From contig NZ_CAJYVQ010000014.1 of NCBI RefSeq assembly GCF_913778665.1, forward strand, positions 1 through 64,000: a stretch of DNA of 64,000 bases. The letters are read 5' to 3'. The first letter of the stretch is position 1. Each line of letters begins with the position of its first letter. The position numbers and the translations under genes were made by a program. The notes beneath the pieces are model-generated. The model did no database searches. It was given only the letters and a program-made list of their open reading frames with translations, and had not been told where the DNA came from. Shown one piece after another: positions 17,268 to 28,349 of this stretch. Source of the stretch: an uncultured Stenotrophomonas sp. Its GTDB lineage: Bacteria > Pseudomonadota > Gammaproteobacteria > Xanthomonadales > Xanthomonadaceae.

Positions 17268-17975
17268 TCACTCCCTGCCCTGCAGCAACCACCCACGCAT
17301 CGCTGCACTGACTTCTTCAGGCTTCTCCATCGGCGCCAGGTGCCCGCAATCGGGCACCACCACCAGCTGCGAATGCGGCACCAGTACGTGCATTTCCTCG
17401 CTCACCGCCAGCGGCGTGATGCGGTCGTTGGCACCGCACACGATCAGCAGCCGATCGCGGTAACCTGCCAGCACGTCATGTCCATCGCGCCGTTCCAGCG
17501 CACTCTGGCGCAGGAACACCTCCGCGCCCAGGCGGGCGGTCATGTCGCGCACGCGCTGCACCAGCACGTAATCGTCCAGCCGCGAGGCGTCGATGTAGCT
17601 GCGCATCAGCGCATCGCCGAAGCCGTGGAACTTGCCCGGCAGGCGCACGCTGGCGCGTTGGCGGCGGCGCTGCTCGGCGCGCTCCGGTGAGTCGGCGTGG
17701 ATCGAGGTATCGATCAACGCCAGCTGCATCACCCGTTCCGGTGCAATGCGCAGGATCTGCTGGGCGACGAAGCCGCCCAATGAGAAACCAGCCAGTGCGA
17801 AGCGCTCCGGCGCCTGCGCGAGTACATCCTCGGCCACAGCCCGCAGGGTCTCGCCACGGGTCTGGTCGCCCACCGTGCAGTCGGCGATATCGGCCAGGTC
17901 GGCCAGCTGCGCGCGCCACAGCTCGGCGTCGTTGAGCAGGCCGGGCAGCAGCAACAGGGGAATGCGATCGGTCAT
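17268..17975 (-). CDS. Alpha/beta-fold hydrolase
   Basis: A 235-residue alpha/beta hydrolase with the nucleophile elbow [12 protein letters not shown] (Ser about 85), the acid loop [10 protein letters not shown] and the catalytic histidine in [14 protein letters not shown]. The short N-terminal [15 protein letters not shown] (oxyanion-hole region) is of the esterase/MhpC-like type. The substrate is unknown. The frame remains open upstream to 18152, but the family begins at the ATG at 17975, for which there is no good Shine-Dalgarno sequence. It overlaps nothing; a YbjQ remnant begins 35 bases upstream in the opposite orientation. Confidence 0.85.
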   Translation of the reverse strand: MTDRIPLLLLPGLLNDAELWRAQLADLADIADCTVGDQTRGETLRAVAEDVLAQAPERFALAGFSLGGFVAQQILRIAPERVMQLALIDTSIHADSPERAEQRRRQRASVRLPGKFHGFGDALMRSYIDASRLDDYVLVQRVRDMTARLGAEVFLRQSALERRDGHDVLAGYRDRLLIVCGANDRITPLAVSEEMHVLVPHSQLVVVPDCGHLAPMEKPEEVSAAMRGWLLQGRE

Positions 17976-18009
17976 GGAGGTATTGTCGCGCGGCGGGTTG
18001 GGTCCGGCC

Positions 18010-18174
18010 ATGCCGCAATGGGGCGGTTGGGCTGATGCGCGGGTCACCACCGCCTTCGAGCTTCCCGGCCATCGGGTGGTGCGCAGCCTCGGCGAGGTGC
18101 ACGGCATCACCGTGCGTTCGCGCTCGATCGTCGGCAATTTCCTCGGCGGCATCCAGACCCGGCGCTATCGGGGA
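18010..18174 (+). pseudogene. 5' remnant of a YbjQ/UPF0145-family gene
   Basis: The first about 55 codons read [20 protein letters not shown], then [19 protein letters not shown] and [11 protein letters not shown]. This has the hallmarks of the N-terminal half of YbjQ-family heavy-metal-binding-domain proteins (VTT...EG..V....G.V.G..V.....V...F.GG). The similarity then stops where the frame runs into the 3' end of the oppositely oriented acetyl-CoA synthetase gene, and the C-terminal half (normally another 50 residues) is missing. I infer deletion of the 3' end. Confidence 0.5.
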
Positions 18175-20901
18175 TCACGCCACCGGCGGTACGTCGGGCA
18201 CTTCGACCTGCTGTACCGGCAGGGTCACCATCATCACCGTCGGGTCGTCCGGATCCAGCTTGGTCTTGAACCCCAGGCTCTGGCACATCGCCAGCATGGT
18301 GCTGTTCTCGCGCAGTACCTGCCCCTCCACCACATCCAGGCCCAGCCACTTGGCGTACTCGATCATGATCGCCATCAGCCGCCAGCCGATGCCGTGGCCC
18401 TTCAGGTCAGAGCGGATCAGGATGCCGTACTCACCGCGGTGGTAATCGGCGTCGGCGTGTAGTCGCACGGCACCCAGCATTTCGCCGCTGCGTGGTTCGA
18501 TCGCCACCAGTGCAATCGAGCGCGCATAGTCGAGCTGGGTCAGGCGCGCAATGAATTCGTGGCTGAAGTGCTTCACCGACTGGAAGAAGCGCAGGCGCAG
18601 GTCCTCGTCACTGACCCGGGCGAAGAACGCACGGAACAGTGCATCGTCTTCCGGACGCACCGGACGCACGAAGGCGCGGCCGCCATCGGACAGTTCGATG
18701 GTGCGCTCCCACTCCTTCGGGTACGGGAACACCGAGAAGCGCGGATGACCGCGGCCCTTGTGCAGAATGCGCGACGGCGCCACCGCCACGCGTGCGTCGA
18801 GGGCAAGAATGCCCTTGCTGTCGACCAGCAGCGGGTTGATGTCCAGCGTGCGTACTTCGGGAATATCGGCGGCCAGCTGTGCCAGCTTCACCAGTGCCAG
18901 GGCGAGCGCGCGCTCGTCGGCAGCCGGCACATCGCCATAGGCCTTGAGGATGCGCGAAGCCCGGGTCTGGCCGATCAACTCATGGGCCAGGCGTAGATCC
19001 AGCGGCGGCAGCGCCAGCGCCTTGTCGTTGATCACTTCGACCGCGGTGCCGCCGCGGCCGACCACGATCACCGGGCCGAACGTCGCGTCATCGGCAATAC
19101 CGACAATGATCTCGCGTGCCTTCGGGCGGACGATGGTCGGCTGTACCAGCAGGCCATCGATGCGGGCATCCGGCCGCAGCTGGCGTGCGCGCGACAGGAT
19201 CGCGTTGGCCGCGCTCTGCACCGCCGGCAACGTGGACAGGTTCAGGCGCACGCCGTCCACTTCCGACTTGTGCGGGATGTCCGGTGACAGGATCTTCAGT
19301 GCGACCGTGGCACCGCGCTCGAGCAGCGGCTGCGCCAGGTCCATCGCCTCGTGCGCATCGCGCGCATGCATCACCGGCGCGGAGGGAATGCCGTAGGCCT
19401 TGAGCAGTTCATGCGTAGCCAGTGGGTCCAGCCACTGCTGGCCGTTGGCCAGCGCCGCATCGACCAGCGTGCGTGCGGTAGCCGCGTCGACACTGAAGTC
19501 CTGCGGCAGGCTGGGCGGCGTTTCCATCAGCGCGTTCTGCGCCTCGCGGTAGCGCACCAGATGCTGGAAGCCGCGCACCGCTTCAGCCTCGGTCGGATAG
19601 GTCGGCACCCGTGCTGCGTTAAGCGTGGCGGTGGCCTGGTCATCGTTGCCCAGCCAGACCGCGAACACCGGCTTGTCGCGGTGATGGCGCGGGCGCAGGC
19701 CGAGCGTGCGGGTCAGTGCCTGCGCGGCGTCGGCCGATGAGGTGAACGCGGTCGGTACGTTGACCACCATCACCGCGTCATTCTCGTTGTCGGCCAACAG
19801 TGCTTCGATCGCCGCTGCGTAACGGTCACCGTCGGCATCGACAACGATGTCGACCGGATTGCTGCGCGACCAGCCCTGCGGCAGCACCGCGTCGAGTTTC
19901 TCGACCGTGCTGTCGGACAGGTTGGCCAGCGTGCCACGCAATGCGATGAGCTGGTCCACGGCGAGCCGGCCAACGCCGCCGCCGTTGCTGAGGATTGCCA
20001 GCCGGCGGCCGGGGAAGGTGCCCAGACGGCCCAGCGATTCGGCGGCGGTGAACAGTTCGTCCAGGGCGCCCACGCGCAGCAGTCCGGCACGGTTGAACGC
20101 AGCGCCATAGACATCGTCGGCGCGCGCCAGTGCCTGCACATGGGTATCGCGGCTGCCCGGCTGCACGCGCTCGGCGCGGCCGGATTTCACCACCACCACC
20201 GGCTTGGCGCGTGCAGCGGCACGGGCGGCCGACATGAACTTGCGCGCGTCCTTGATCTGCTCGACATACAGCAGGATGGCGCGGGTGCGGTAGTCGGTGG
20301 CGAAGTAGTCGAGCAGGTCGCCAAAGTCGACGTCCATCGTGTCGCCCAGCGAAACCACGGCGGAGAAGCCGACCGAGCGCGCTACGCCCCACTCCACCAG
20401 CGCGGCGGCAATGGCCGAGGATTCGGAGACCAAGGCGAGGTCGCCAGCCTGCGGGAAGTGCGCGGCGATGCTGGCGTTGAGCCGCGCATGCGGCGCGATC
20501 ACGCCCAGGCAGTGCGGGCCGAGGATGCGCAGGCCATGCTTGCGCGCCACCGCCTCTACCTGCGCCGACAGCGATCCCGGGCCTTCACCGAGGTGTGCGG
20601 TGAGGATGATCGCCGCCTGCACGCCACGTTCTGCGGCCGTGCGCACCACCTGCGGCACGATCGCCGCCGGTGCGGTGATCACCACCAGGTCCGGGACCCA
20701 GTCCAGGTCTTTCAGCCGCTTGACCGTGCGGATGCCATCGATCTCGCCATGCCGCGGGTTGATCCACGCCACCTTGCCGGGGAAGCCGGTGCCACGCAGG
20801 TTGCGCATCACCGCGCGGCCGGCCGAGCGCTCACGCGGGCTGCCGCCGATCACCGCGACCGATTGCGGACGGAACACGGACTGCAGGTGGTAGGTACTCA
20901 T
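18175..20901 (-). CDS. Pat-like bifunctional acyl-CoA synthetase (ADP-forming) / GNAT acetyltransferase
   Basis: A 908-residue protein combining an NDP-forming acyl-CoA synthetase region with a C-terminal GNAT domain, the layout of protein lysine acetyltransferase Pat/YfiQ (886 residues in Salmonella). Domain order: CoA-binding Rossmann part ([19 protein letters not shown], about 10-130), succinyl-CoA-synthetase-like middle ([18 protein letters not shown], about 310), ATP-grasp-like part (about 480-700, ending [15 protein letters not shown]), and GNAT (about 740-900) with acetyl-CoA motif [15 protein letters not shown]. In Pat the synthetase part is a regulatory remnant; whether it is here cannot be judged. 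The start at 20901 is the first ATG before homology. Confidence 0.88.
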   Translation of the reverse strand: MSTYHLQSVFRPQSVAVIGGSPRERSAGRAVMRNLRGTGFPGKVAWINPRHGEIDGIRTVKRLKDLDWVPDLVVITAPAAIVPQVVRTAAERGVQAAIILTAHLGEGPGSLSAQVEAVARKHGLRILGPHCLGVIAPHARLNASIAAHFPQAGDLALVSESSAIAAALVEWGVARSVGFSAVVSLGDTMDVDFGDLLDYFATDYRTRAILLYVEQIKDARKFMSAARAAARAKPVVVVKSGRAERVQPGSRDTHVQALARADDVYGAAFNRAGLLRVGALDELFTAAESLGRLGTFPGRRLAILSNGGGVGRLAVDQLIALRGTLANLSDSTVEKLDAVLPQGWSRSNPVDIVVDADGDRYAAAIEALLADNENDAVMVVNVPTAFTSSADAAQALTRTLGLRPRHHRDKPVFAVWLGNDDQATATLNAARVPTYPTEAEAVRGFQHLVRYREAQNALMETPPSLPQDFSVDAATARTLVDAALANGQQWLDPLATHELLKAYGIPSAPVMHARDAHEAMDLAQPLLERGATVALKILSPDIPHKSEVDGVRLNLSTLPAVQSAANAILSRARQLRPDARIDGLLVQPTIVRPKAREIIVGIADDATFGPVIVVGRGGTAVEVINDKALALPPLDLRLAHELIGQTRASRILKAYGDVPAADERALALALVKLAQLAADIPEVRTLDINPLLVDSKGILALDARVAVAPSRILHKGRGHPRFSVFPYPKEWERTIELSDGGRAFVRPVRPEDDALFRAFFARVSDEDLRLRFFQSVKHFSHEFIARLTQLDYARSIALVAIEPRSGEMLGAVRLHADADYHRGEYGILIRSDLKGHGIGWRLMAIMIEYAKWLGLDVVEGQVLRENSTMLAMCQSLGFKTKLDPDDPTVMMVTLPVQQVEVPDVPPVA

Positions 20902-21030
20902 GTGCCTACGGTACACGGACTGGCGATGCAGCGGCATGATCGTGCGCCGGGCCCTGGCGCCATGTCCACGCACGGCGCGGATCTAGCGCCGGAACCAGCA
21001 GATCCAAGCGATGCGTGGATGACGGCCCGA

Positions 21031-22401
21031 TTACAGCAACGTGCCGTGCAGGATCAGCGCGGCGATGCTGAAATAGATCACCAGGCCGGTCACGTCCACC
21101 AGGGTGGCGACGAACGGGGCCGAGGCGCTGGCCGGGTCGAAGCCGAGGCGCTTGAGGATGAACGGCAGCATCGAGCCGGACAGTGAGCCGAAGGTGACGA
21201 TGCCCACCAGTGCCGCGCCGATGGTGATCGCCAGCAGGATCCAGTGCTCACCGTAGTCATGCAGGCCACCGAGCTGCCAGATCACGATGCGCACGATCGC
21301 CAGGCAGCCGAGGATGGCGCCCAGCACCATGCCGGTAGGGATCTCGCGGATCGCCACCTTCCACCAGTCACGCAGGCGCAGCTCGCGCAGCGCCAGGCTG
21401 CGGATCAGCAGCGAGGTGGCCTGCGAGCCGGAGTTGCCACCCGAACTCATGATCAGCGGAATGAACAGGGTCAGCACCACCGCGCGCGCCAGTTCGTCCT
21501 CGTAGTGCTGCATCGCGCTGGCGGTCAGCATCTCGCCCAGGAACAGCACGCTCAGCCAGCCGGCGCGCTTGCGCAGCATCTCGAAGAAACCGATCTGCAT
21601 GTACGGCTTGTCCAGCGCCTCCATGCCGCCGAACTTGTGTGCGTCCTCGGTGGACTCCTCGATCAGCGCATCCAGTACGTCATCGACGGTGACGATGCCG
21701 AGCATCTGCTGCTGCGCGTCGACCACCGGAATCGCCAGCAGGTCGTGGCGGCGGATCAACCGCGCCACTTCTTCCTGGTCCATCAGCGCGTCCACCGTCA
21801 CCGGCGGATTGATCTGGGCGACATCCAGGATCGACTCCTCCGGCAGGCCGGTGATCAGCCGGCGCATGGTCACCACCTGCTGCAGCTGCTGGCTGGCCGG
21901 GTCCAGCACGTAGATCGCGTACACCGTCTCGCGGGTGCGCTCGACCTGACGGATGTGCTGCAGGGTCTGCGCCACGGTCCAGCTGGCCGGCACCGCCACG
22001 TACTCGGTGGTCATCAGCGCACCGGCAGTGTTCGGCGGGTAGCTGAGCAGCTTCTGGATGGCCTGGCGGGCGTCGTTGCCGAGCAGCGGGATCAGCCGCG
22101 CGCGCTCGTCCTCGTCCAGCTCATGGACGATGTCGGTGGCGCGGTCGTCGGCCATCAGCCCGAGCAGAGCGGCGGCGCGGGCCGGGGGCAGCGCCGCCAC
22201 CAGCTCGCCGCTGCGCTGCAGTTCGGGCGCTTCCAGCAGCTTCACCGCACGCGGCAACGGCAGCGCCGCCAGCGTGTCGGCGGCGCGAGTCAATTCAAGC
22301 GTGTTGAGGAACTCCACCGCGTCGGCGGTGTTGTAGTTCGCCAGCGGTGCGGCCAAGGCAGCGGCATCGGCCACCGGGCGCAGCAGTTGCTTCTGGTTCA
22401 T
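21031..22401 (-). CDS. mgtE: Magnesium transporter MgtE
   Basis: A 456-residue MgtE Mg2+ channel. An N-terminal superhelical domain (about 20-135; AALLGLMADDRATDIVHEL) is followed by tandem CBS domains (about 140-265; MTTEYVAVPASWTVAQTL and DALIEESTEDAHKFGG) that sense cytosolic Mg. A connecting plug helix and five membrane helices (about 285-456) with the selectivity segment GGNSGSQATSLLIRSLALREL complete it. The start at 22401 has AAGG nine bases upstream. No M-box riboswitch is recognisable in the leader. The regulatory domains are intact, so gating by internal Mg is expected. Confidence 0.95.
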   Translation of the reverse strand: MNQKQLLRPVADAAALAAPLANYNTADAVEFLNTLELTRAADTLAALPLPRAVKLLEAPELQRSGELVAALPPARAAALLGLMADDRATDIVHELDEDERARLIPLLGNDARQAIQKLLSYPPNTAGALMTTEYVAVPASWTVAQTLQHIRQVERTRETVYAIYVLDPASQQLQQVVTMRRLITGLPEESILDVAQINPPVTVDALMDQEEVARLIRRHDLLAIPVVDAQQQMLGIVTVDDVLDALIEESTEDAHKFGGMEALDKPYMQIGFFEMLRKRAGWLSVLFLGEMLTASAMQHYEDELARAVVLTLFIPLIMSSGGNSGSQATSLLIRSLALRELRLRDWWKVAIREIPTGMVLGAILGCLAIVRIVIWQLGGLHDYGEHWILLAITIGAALVGIVTFGSLSGSMLPFILKRLGFDPASASAPFVATLVDVTGLVIYFSIAALILHGTLL

Positions 22402-22775
22402 CGGTTGTGCCTTATGGGGGTGCGACCTCGCGCAACGCCAACGCAGGCAAACCGTCCCGATGTCAGGCGGTGGCCATCGCTGGCGTCGAACGAGGTCGAC
22501 TTCTACTGTCGCTGGACATGGGTTGGGACTCCGGGATGGGTGTACTGCCTGACACGCTCGACAACGGCGGGGCCGGCAGCGGCGGGCAGTCTGGACCTGC
22601 CGGCACGCCCGGTCAACCCTGGCCCGGGCGGGGGGTCAGGCGGCCCTGGGGTCAGGACAGCTTGCTGCGAAAGAGGATGCGACCGCCGGCATGCGCGCAT
22701 AATGAAGGGGTGGCCTGCACGGCCGCGCTCCCCGGACGAACGCAGCACAGGCCCCCGCGATGACCAGGTATTCCC
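22402..22775. other. Divergent intergenic region mgtE / antiporter
   Basis: It carries the leaders of both genes. GC-rich partial palindromes (around 22562-22625, GGGCAG/CTGCC type) are present, but no clean terminator, riboswitch or protein-coding frame. A very short frame, 22760-22783 (ATG to TAG, seven residues), overlaps the antiporter start codon in another frame. GCATAAT at 22696-22702 is the best -10-like sequence for the antiporter. Confidence 0.4.
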
Positions 22776-24554
22776 ATGCATAGCGGTGGTCTGGAACTGG
22801 CCCTGGTGCTGCTGCTGGCGGCGGTCATCGCCGTGCCGGTGTTCAAGAAGTTCGGCTTCGGCGCGGTACTCGGCTACCTGGCGGCCGGCGTGGTGCTCGG
22901 CCCGGACGGGCTGGGGTTCGTGCAGGACGCCGACCGCATCCTCGGTGCGGCCGAAATCGGCGTGGTGATGCTGCTGTTCGTGATCGGCCTGGAGCTGTCG
23001 CCGGCACGCCTGAAGGTGATGCGGCGCTCGGTATTCGGCGCTGGCGCAGCACAGGTGGCGCTGTCCGGGCTGGTGCTGGGCGGCCTGCTGCTGCTCGACC
23101 ACTTCCAGTGGAAGAGCGCGCTGGTGGTGGGTGTGGCGCTGGCACTGTCGTCCACCGCGGTCGGCCTGCAGCTGCTGTCCGAGCACAAGGCGATCAACAG
23201 CGACCACGGCCGCCTCGGCTTCGCCATCCTGCTGTTCCAGGACCTGATCGCGATCCCCCTCCTGGCGGCCATTCCGCTGCTGGGCGGGGTGAAGAACGAA
23301 ACCCTGCGCTGGGAGGATGCCGCGGTCGCACTGGGCGCGCTGGCGGTGGTGATCCTGTGTGGGCGGCCGGTGCTGCGCCGGGTGTTCAGCACCATTGCCC
23401 GCACCCGCAGCCCGGAAGTGTTCACCGCCACCGCGTTGCTGGTGGTGCTGGGCACCGCCTGGTTCATGCAGGAGGCCGGCCTCAGCCCCAGCCTCGGCGC
23501 ATTCCTGGCCGGCGTGCTGCTGTCCGACTCGGAATTCCGGCACGAGCTGGAATCGCAGATCGAGCCGTTCAAGGGCCTGCTGCTCGGCCTGTTCTTCATC
23601 GCGGTGGGGATGGGCATCGACTTGGACCGCATCGCCGCCGAGCCGTGGATGATCGCCGGTGGCGTCTGCATCCTGCTGGTGGTCAAGTTCGGCCTGCTGT
23701 ACGCGGTCGGCCGCGTCGCCCGGCTCAGTTCGCGGCAGTCGCTGCTGCTGGGCAGCGTGCTGTGGCTGGGCGGCGAATTTGCGTTCGTGGTGTTCAACGA
23801 AGCGCAGCGCGCGCACCTGCTGGGCAACGCCAACCACGACCGGCTGGTGGCCATCGTCGGCCTGTCGATGGCGATCACGCCGCTGTTGATGATCGCGCTG
23901 CTGAAACTGCTGGGCCAGGAGAAGGCCGCGCCGCGCGAGCCGGCCGACGCCGACAAGGTGGCGCCGGACAACCGGCCGAAGGTGCTGATCGCCGGCATGG
24001 GCCGCTTCGGCCAGGTGATCGCGCGCCTGCTGACCGCGCAGAAGGTGCCGTTCGTGGCGCTGGAAGCGAACCCGGACACCGTGGCCGACCTGCGCCGTTT
24101 CGGCAACCAGCTGTACTACGGCGACCCGACCCGGCCGGAGATGCTGCGCGCGGCTGGCGGCGAGCACATCGATGTGTTCGTGATCACCGTGGATGACCCG
24201 GAGACCAACCTGCGTGCGGTGCGCATGGTGCGCCGGCTGTACCCGGACGCGACGGTGTTGGCGCGTGCGCGCAACCGCCAGCATGCGTGGCGGTTGATGG
24301 ACATGTCGGCCGAGCCGTTCCGCGAAGTGTTCGGCACCAGCCTGGAGATGAGCGGGCGCGTGCTGACCGCACTGGGCATTGCGCCGAACGTGGCCGAGCG
24401 CCACGTGCAGCGCTTCCGCGAGCACGACGAACAGCTGCTGCGCGACCAGTACCTGGTCTACGACGACGAAGCGGCGGTGATCCAGACCTCGCGTGATGCA
24501 CGCAACGACCTGATGCACCTGTTCGAGGCCGACGCGGAAAGCGACGGCGAGTAA
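22776..24554 (+). CDS. Kef-type monovalent cation:proton antiporter (CPA2) with RCK domain
   Basis: A 592-residue CPA2 antiporter: about 12-13 membrane helices (residues 5-390) with family motifs FVIGLELSPARLKVMRRSVF, ALSSTAVGLQLLSEH and FQDLIAIPLLA. A cytosolic RCK/TrkA-N domain (about 403-530) has the dinucleotide motif LIAGMGRFGQVIARLL. The size and order match KefB/KefC (about 600 residues), glutathione-gated K+ efflux systems, but no KefF/KefG partner is nearby, so the ion and gating are unproven. The ATG at 22776 gives MHSGGLELALVLLLAAV and is preferred. A SMAG cluster follows the stop. Confidence 0.92.
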   Translation: MHSGGLELALVLLLAAVIAVPVFKKFGFGAVLGYLAAGVVLGPDGLGFVQDADRILGAAEIGVVMLLFVIGLELSPARLKVMRRSVFGAGAAQVALSGLVLGGLLLLDHFQWKSALVVGVALALSSTAVGLQLLSEHKAINSDHGRLGFAILLFQDLIAIPLLAAIPLLGGVKNETLRWEDAAVALGALAVVILCGRPVLRRVFSTIARTRSPEVFTATALLVVLGTAWFMQEAGLSPSLGAFLAGVLLSDSEFRHELESQIEPFKGLLLGLFFIAVGMGIDLDRIAAEPWMIAGGVCILLVVKFGLLYAVGRVARLSSRQSLLLGSVLWLGGEFAFVVFNEAQRAHLLGNANHDRLVAIVGLSMAITPLLMIALLKLLGQEKAAPREPADADKVAPDNRPKVLIAGMGRFGQVIARLLTAQKVPFVALEANPDTVADLRRFGNQLYYGDPTRPEMLRAAGGEHIDVFVITVDDPETNLRAVRMVRRLYPDATVLARARNRQHAWRLMDMSAEPFREVFGTSLEMSGRVLTALGIAPNVAERHVQRFREHDEQLLRDQYLVYDDEAAVIQTSRDARNDLMHLFEADAESDGE

Positions 24555-24556
24555 GC

Positions 24557-24667
24557 GTGCCGACCATCGCTCGGCACCCACCACCAATTGCGGTGGTGCC
24601 GGCCGCTGGCCGGCAAGCTCAGAATCCCGGAGTTCCAAGAGGTTGCCGGCCAGCGGCCGGCACTACC
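24557..24667. repeat. SMAG-like repeat cluster
   Basis: A hairpin GTGCCGA/TCGGCAC (24557-24577), then a perfect 21-bp inverted repeat with arms 24596-24616 and 24643-24663 (core GGCCGCTGGCCGG), ending in CTACC. It lies between the convergent antiporter and ankyrin genes. Confidence 0.75.
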
Positions 24668-24722
24668 CACTGCGGATTCCGCCAGCAGGTGCACGCCACG
24701 CGTCGAGGTCGCAGACCTCGGC

Positions 24723-27700
24723 TCAGCCGTTGTCGCGCAGGAACCGGGCCATCGACGAGACGCCCGGCACGCGCGGTTCGAACTCGCCGGCCACGTCGAT
24801 GAAGCCCCGCATCACCGCGATCTCGCGTGGGCTGCGATTGAGGCTGTCGCGCACTTCCGGATCGGCACCGGCACGCAGCAGGCGCTGTACCAGCAGCGGC
24901 AGGCCATGCAGGGCGGCCAAGTGCAGCGGGCCGAAACCGCGCGGGTCGCGCACGTCCAGGCTCACGTCCTCGTCCAGCAGGCGCTCCACCGCGGCCATCA
25001 CCACCTGCTCATCGCAGGCGGTGCCGGGCTCGGCGCGTGCGCCCAGCAGCAGCAGCAACGGTGTGACCGAGCCGGCGGCGGCCTGATCCGGCTCGGCACC
25101 GGCCAGCAGCAGGGTGTCGAGCAGGGCGAGCAGGCGCGAGCGGTCGCGGGCACTGAAGCCGTACAGCGCGGCACAGTGCAACGGACCCAGCTGCTGCGCG
25201 TCACCGGCGTGTACGTCGGCACCGGCGGTCAGCAGGCGCGCGACGATGTCCGGCAGGCCCAGCGCAGAGGCCAGCATCAGTACGGTCACCCCGCCCGGCA
25301 GGCGGTGTTCCAGCTTGGCGCCAGCGTCGAGCAGGGCCGAGACGATATCCACTTGGCGCATGCTGACCGCCGCCGACAGCGGCGTGGCGCCACTGGCCGC
25401 CGCATGCTGCGGATCGGCACCGCGTGCCAGCAGCAGGTCGGTCACCGCCAGATGGCCACCACCGGCGGCGCGCAGCAGCGCGGTACAGCCCTGTGCATCG
25501 ACTGCGTCGACGGCGAAGCCCAGATCGATAAGGCGCCGCACGGCATCAACGTCACCGGCCATCGCGGCAGCCGGCAGGTCGGCCTCGCGCAGGGTGCGGC
25601 GCGGCAACGGCCACACCCGCCAGTCCAGCCAGTCGGCCAGATCGCGGCGACCAATCGACAGCGCCACGCCCAGTGGCGTCTGGCCATCGGCGGCGCGTGC
25701 TTCCGGCGAGGCGCCGTGCTGCACCAGCAGCTTCAGTGCGCCTTCGCGGGCCAGCGCGGTGGCCAGGTGCAATGCGGTCATGCCGTGGCTGTCGCGCGCT
25801 TCGCGATCGACGCCCGCCTTCAGCAGCGCCTGCTGCAGGCGCAGCCAGCCCAGGCGCACCGCCAGCGACAGCGGCGGATCGCCGGCTGGCGAGGCCGCGA
25901 ACGGGTCGGCGCCACGCTCCAGCAGCTCCAGCGCCAGCTGTTCCAGGCCTCGCGCAGCCTGATCGTGCTGCGCGCACGCGGCGAGGAAGCGCGCCAGGCC
26001 GCCGCGACCGGCCGGCGACAGGCCACGCTGCAGCATCACCTGCAGCGCCGGCACGGCATCGATGCCGCGCGACAGCAGGGCGAACATCGGCGTATCGGAA
26101 CAGGCGTCGCGCACGTAGGGATCGGCGCCATGGCCCAGCAGCCAATCAACCGCGCGCGGCTCCAGCGCCAGCTCCGGGTCGAGCAGGAGGCCGCCCAGTT
26201 CTTCCGGCTGGCACAGCTTGGCCAGCGCGGCCATGCCGTCGGTGTTGCCGAAGCCCAGCGCTTCACGCAGCAGGGTCAGCGGCGGGCGGTCCGGCAGCAG
26301 GCCACCGGCACTGGCGGCTTCGCCACGCTCGGCCAGGCCATCGCTGACGGCGGCCGGCAACGGATAGGCGGGATCCAGCAGCGCGACGATCGCCCAGCGG
26401 CCGGCTTCGGCGGCGTAGTCCACCGCACGGCGACCGGCCGGATCGGTCGCGTCGGCGGCGATGCCCAGTTCCACCAGTCGCTTGATCAGCAACGGCGAGA
26501 CATCCTCGGCCATCACCGCCAGCTGCACCGCGTTGCGGCCTTCGCCATCCACGGCGAGCAGGTCCGGCTTGTGCGGCAGCAGGTGTTCGACCACCGCTGC
26601 GCGACCGGCGCGCGCCGCTTCCAGCCAGGGCGTGCGGCCCAGGGCGTCGCGTGCTTCCAGATTGGCACCGGCACCGAGCAGCACGCCGATGATCTCCACG
26701 TGGCCGGCCAACGCCGCCTCGTGCAGCGCGCTGCGGCGCTGGCGGTCGCGGGCGTCGGCGCGTGCCTTGTGCTTGAGCAGCAGCTGCACGCCAGCCGGAT
26801 CGTCGTCTTCGGTGGCGGCGGCGGCCAGCAGCACCGGGGTGCCCTCGGCCGGTTCGCTGCGTGCACCGCGCTCGAGCAGGAAGCGCGCCAGGCGCCAGTT
26901 GCCGACCTGGCAGGCCACCGCCAGCGGCGACCAGCCGTCGCGGTTCAGCGCGTCGACTTCGGCGGCAGCATCGCGCAGCAGCGCGGCCACACCCGGATCG
27001 GAACTGCGCGCGGCATGGTGCAGCGGTGTATTGCCATCGCTGTCGGTGGCGCGCGAATCGGCGCCGTTGGCGAGCAGGGTCATCACCGCTTCGGGGCGGC
27101 CATGCCAGCTGTCACGGGTGGCCGCCAGCAACGGCGTCATGCCACGGTGCGGCGCGTTGACGTCGACGCCACGGGCAATCAGTTCGCGCAGCAGGCGCAG
27201 GTCCGGCAGCACGGCGGCCAGCACCGCCAGGCTGCGCTGGTCGCGCCAGTTAGGGTCCGGCAACGCATAGGGATCGGCACCGGCCTGCAGCAGCTGCAGG
27301 CCACGGTCGACGCGGCCATGGCGGGCGGCTTCATACAGTGCGGGGGTCAGTTCCTGCGGCGCCATTGCCTCCAGCGGCGCGGTTTCAGCAGCCGCGGAGA
27401 ACATCGGTTCGTGTTCGCCGCTGGCCGTGGCCAACGGCGTGGGGCGCAACGACACCAGCGGTGCGGGCGCGACCCGCTGCAGCAGCAGGTGCAGCAGCGG
27501 CGACAGCACCACCACCGCCAACGCGGCAGGCCAGCGTGCACTTCCCGGCAGCAGCTCGGGCCACGCCGGCAGCACCACCAGCGCCGCCAGCGCGATCACC
27601 AGCGCGGCCACGCCGAGGCCGCGCCAGGCGGTCAGGTCACGTCCGGCCAGCGCATGCCAATGCTGGGCCAGGCTGCCATCCAGACGCTCGACATCGTTCC

Positions 27701-28061
27701 ACAACGGCCAGGTGCGCCAGGCGGCGAGCAGGCCGGCACTGACCAGCACGCTCAGGCCCAGCACCGCGGCCAGGCTGCCACTGTCACGCAGCGCGGCCAG
27801 CGGCCAGGCCAGCAGCAGTGCCAGCAACACCGGCGCGGCTGACCACAACGCCAGCAGCGCCGGCAGGTCCTGGCGCGCAACTACCTTCAAAGGCAACAGC
27901 GCGCGGCTGCGCCGCCACCACGACACAGCCAACGCGAACGCCGGTTGTGCCAGTGCGGCAAGGACAGCACCGGCAATGCCGCCCACGGCAGCACCCAGCG
28001 CCAGCAGGGTGCCGACCGCGAAAGCAATCGACAGGGCGCGCGGACGGGAGGCGTCAGTCAT
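24723..28061 (-). CDS. Large membrane-anchored ankyrin-repeat protein
   Basis: A 1112-residue protein. The N-terminal about 190 residues contain several hydrophobic stretches (for example [57 protein letters not shown]), so it is probably a four- to five-pass inner-membrane anchor. From about 230 to the end there are some twenty ankyrin repeats with the usual phrases ([60 protein letters not shown]). The length is far above typical bacterial ankyrin proteins. The ATG at 28061 overlaps the end of the YcgL gene by 8 bases, indicating translational coupling. The function is unknown; a protein-interaction scaffold at the membrane is likely. It has the same GC and codon style as its neighbours. 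Confidence 0.88.
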   Translation of the reverse strand: MTDASRPRALSIAFAVGTLLALGAAVGGIAGAVLAALAQPAFALAVSWWRRSRALLPLKVVARQDLPALLALWSAAPVLLALLLAWPLAALRDSGSLAAVLGLSVLVSAGLLAAWRTWPLWNDVERLDGSLAQHWHALAGRDLTAWRGLGVAALVIALAALVVLPAWPELLPGSARWPAALAVVVLSPLLHLLLQRVAPAPLVSLRPTPLATASGEHEPMFSAAAETAPLEAMAPQELTPALYEAARHGRVDRGLQLLQAGADPYALPDPNWRDQRSLAVLAAVLPDLRLLRELIARGVDVNAPHRGMTPLLAATRDSWHGRPEAVMTLLANGADSRATDSDGNTPLHHAARSSDPGVAALLRDAAAEVDALNRDGWSPLAVACQVGNWRLARFLLERGARSEPAEGTPVLLAAAATEDDDPAGVQLLLKHKARADARDRQRRSALHEAALAGHVEIIGVLLGAGANLEARDALGRTPWLEAARAGRAAVVEHLLPHKPDLLAVDGEGRNAVQLAVMAEDVSPLLIKRLVELGIAADATDPAGRRAVDYAAEAGRWAIVALLDPAYPLPAAVSDGLAERGEAASAGGLLPDRPPLTLLREALGFGNTDGMAALAKLCQPEELGGLLLDPELALEPRAVDWLLGHGADPYVRDACSDTPMFALLSRGIDAVPALQVMLQRGLSPAGRGGLARFLAACAQHDQAARGLEQLALELLERGADPFAASPAGDPPLSLAVRLGWLRLQQALLKAGVDREARDSHGMTALHLATALAREGALKLLVQHGASPEARAADGQTPLGVALSIGRRDLADWLDWRVWPLPRRTLREADLPAAAMAGDVDAVRRLIDLGFAVDAVDAQGCTALLRAAGGGHLAVTDLLLARGADPQHAAASGATPLSAAVSMRQVDIVSALLDAGAKLEHRLPGGVTVLMLASALGLPDIVARLLTAGADVHAGDAQQLGPLHCAALYGFSARDRSRLLALLDTLLLAGAEPDQAAAGSVTPLLLLLGARAEPGTACDEQVVMAAVERLLDEDVSLDVRDPRGFGPLHLAALHGLPLLVQRLLRAGADPEVRDSLNRSPREIAVMRGFIDVAGEFEPRVPGVSSMARFLRDNG

Positions 28062-28314
28062 AGTGGCGCGGCATCAGGCTGGCCACCGACGGCGGCACCT
28101 GCAGGTAGAACCCGCGCTCGCTCATTTCGCTGCGGACCTTGTCCGGATCGGCCTGGGCCAGGCGGCGCCCGGCATCCAGGGCCACGTCCAGGACGAAAGT
28201 GAGCGTCCCCAGCGATTTGAGCAGCGGCGCAGGCAGCGCGCTGAAATCTTCGCGTCGGGGAACGTAGACGTAGGTGTCCGGCTTGAGTTGGCTTTTATAG
28301 ACGTAGGCGTGCAT
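28054..28314 (-). CDS. YcgL domain-containing protein
   Basis: An 86-residue YcgL-family protein: [18 protein letters not shown] is the conserved start, then [21 protein letters not shown], and [16 protein letters not shown] near the end. The family is small, cytosolic and of unknown function, found across gammaproteobacteria (often near rnd in E. coli relatives). Here it is translationally coupled to the giant ankyrin gene downstream by an 8-base overlap. Confidence 0.88.
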   Translation of the reverse strand: MHAYVYKSQLKPDTYVYVPRREDFSALPAPLLKSLGTLTFVLDVALDAGRRLAQADPDKVRSEMSERGFYLQVPPSVASLMPRHYD

Positions 28315-28349
28315 GTCCGCGGGACAATAACCCGGGAAGAGCCATGATT

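Noticed and set aside
22402-22775. Mg-sensing riboswitch (M-box) before mgtE
   Set aside because: No recognisable M-box helices or terminator pair could be read by eye in the minus-strand leader.
24588-27842. A 1084-codon plus-strand frame
   Set aside because: It is entirely antisense to the ankyrin gene, with a Gln/Arg/His-rich composition typical of shadow frames opposite GC-rich genes.
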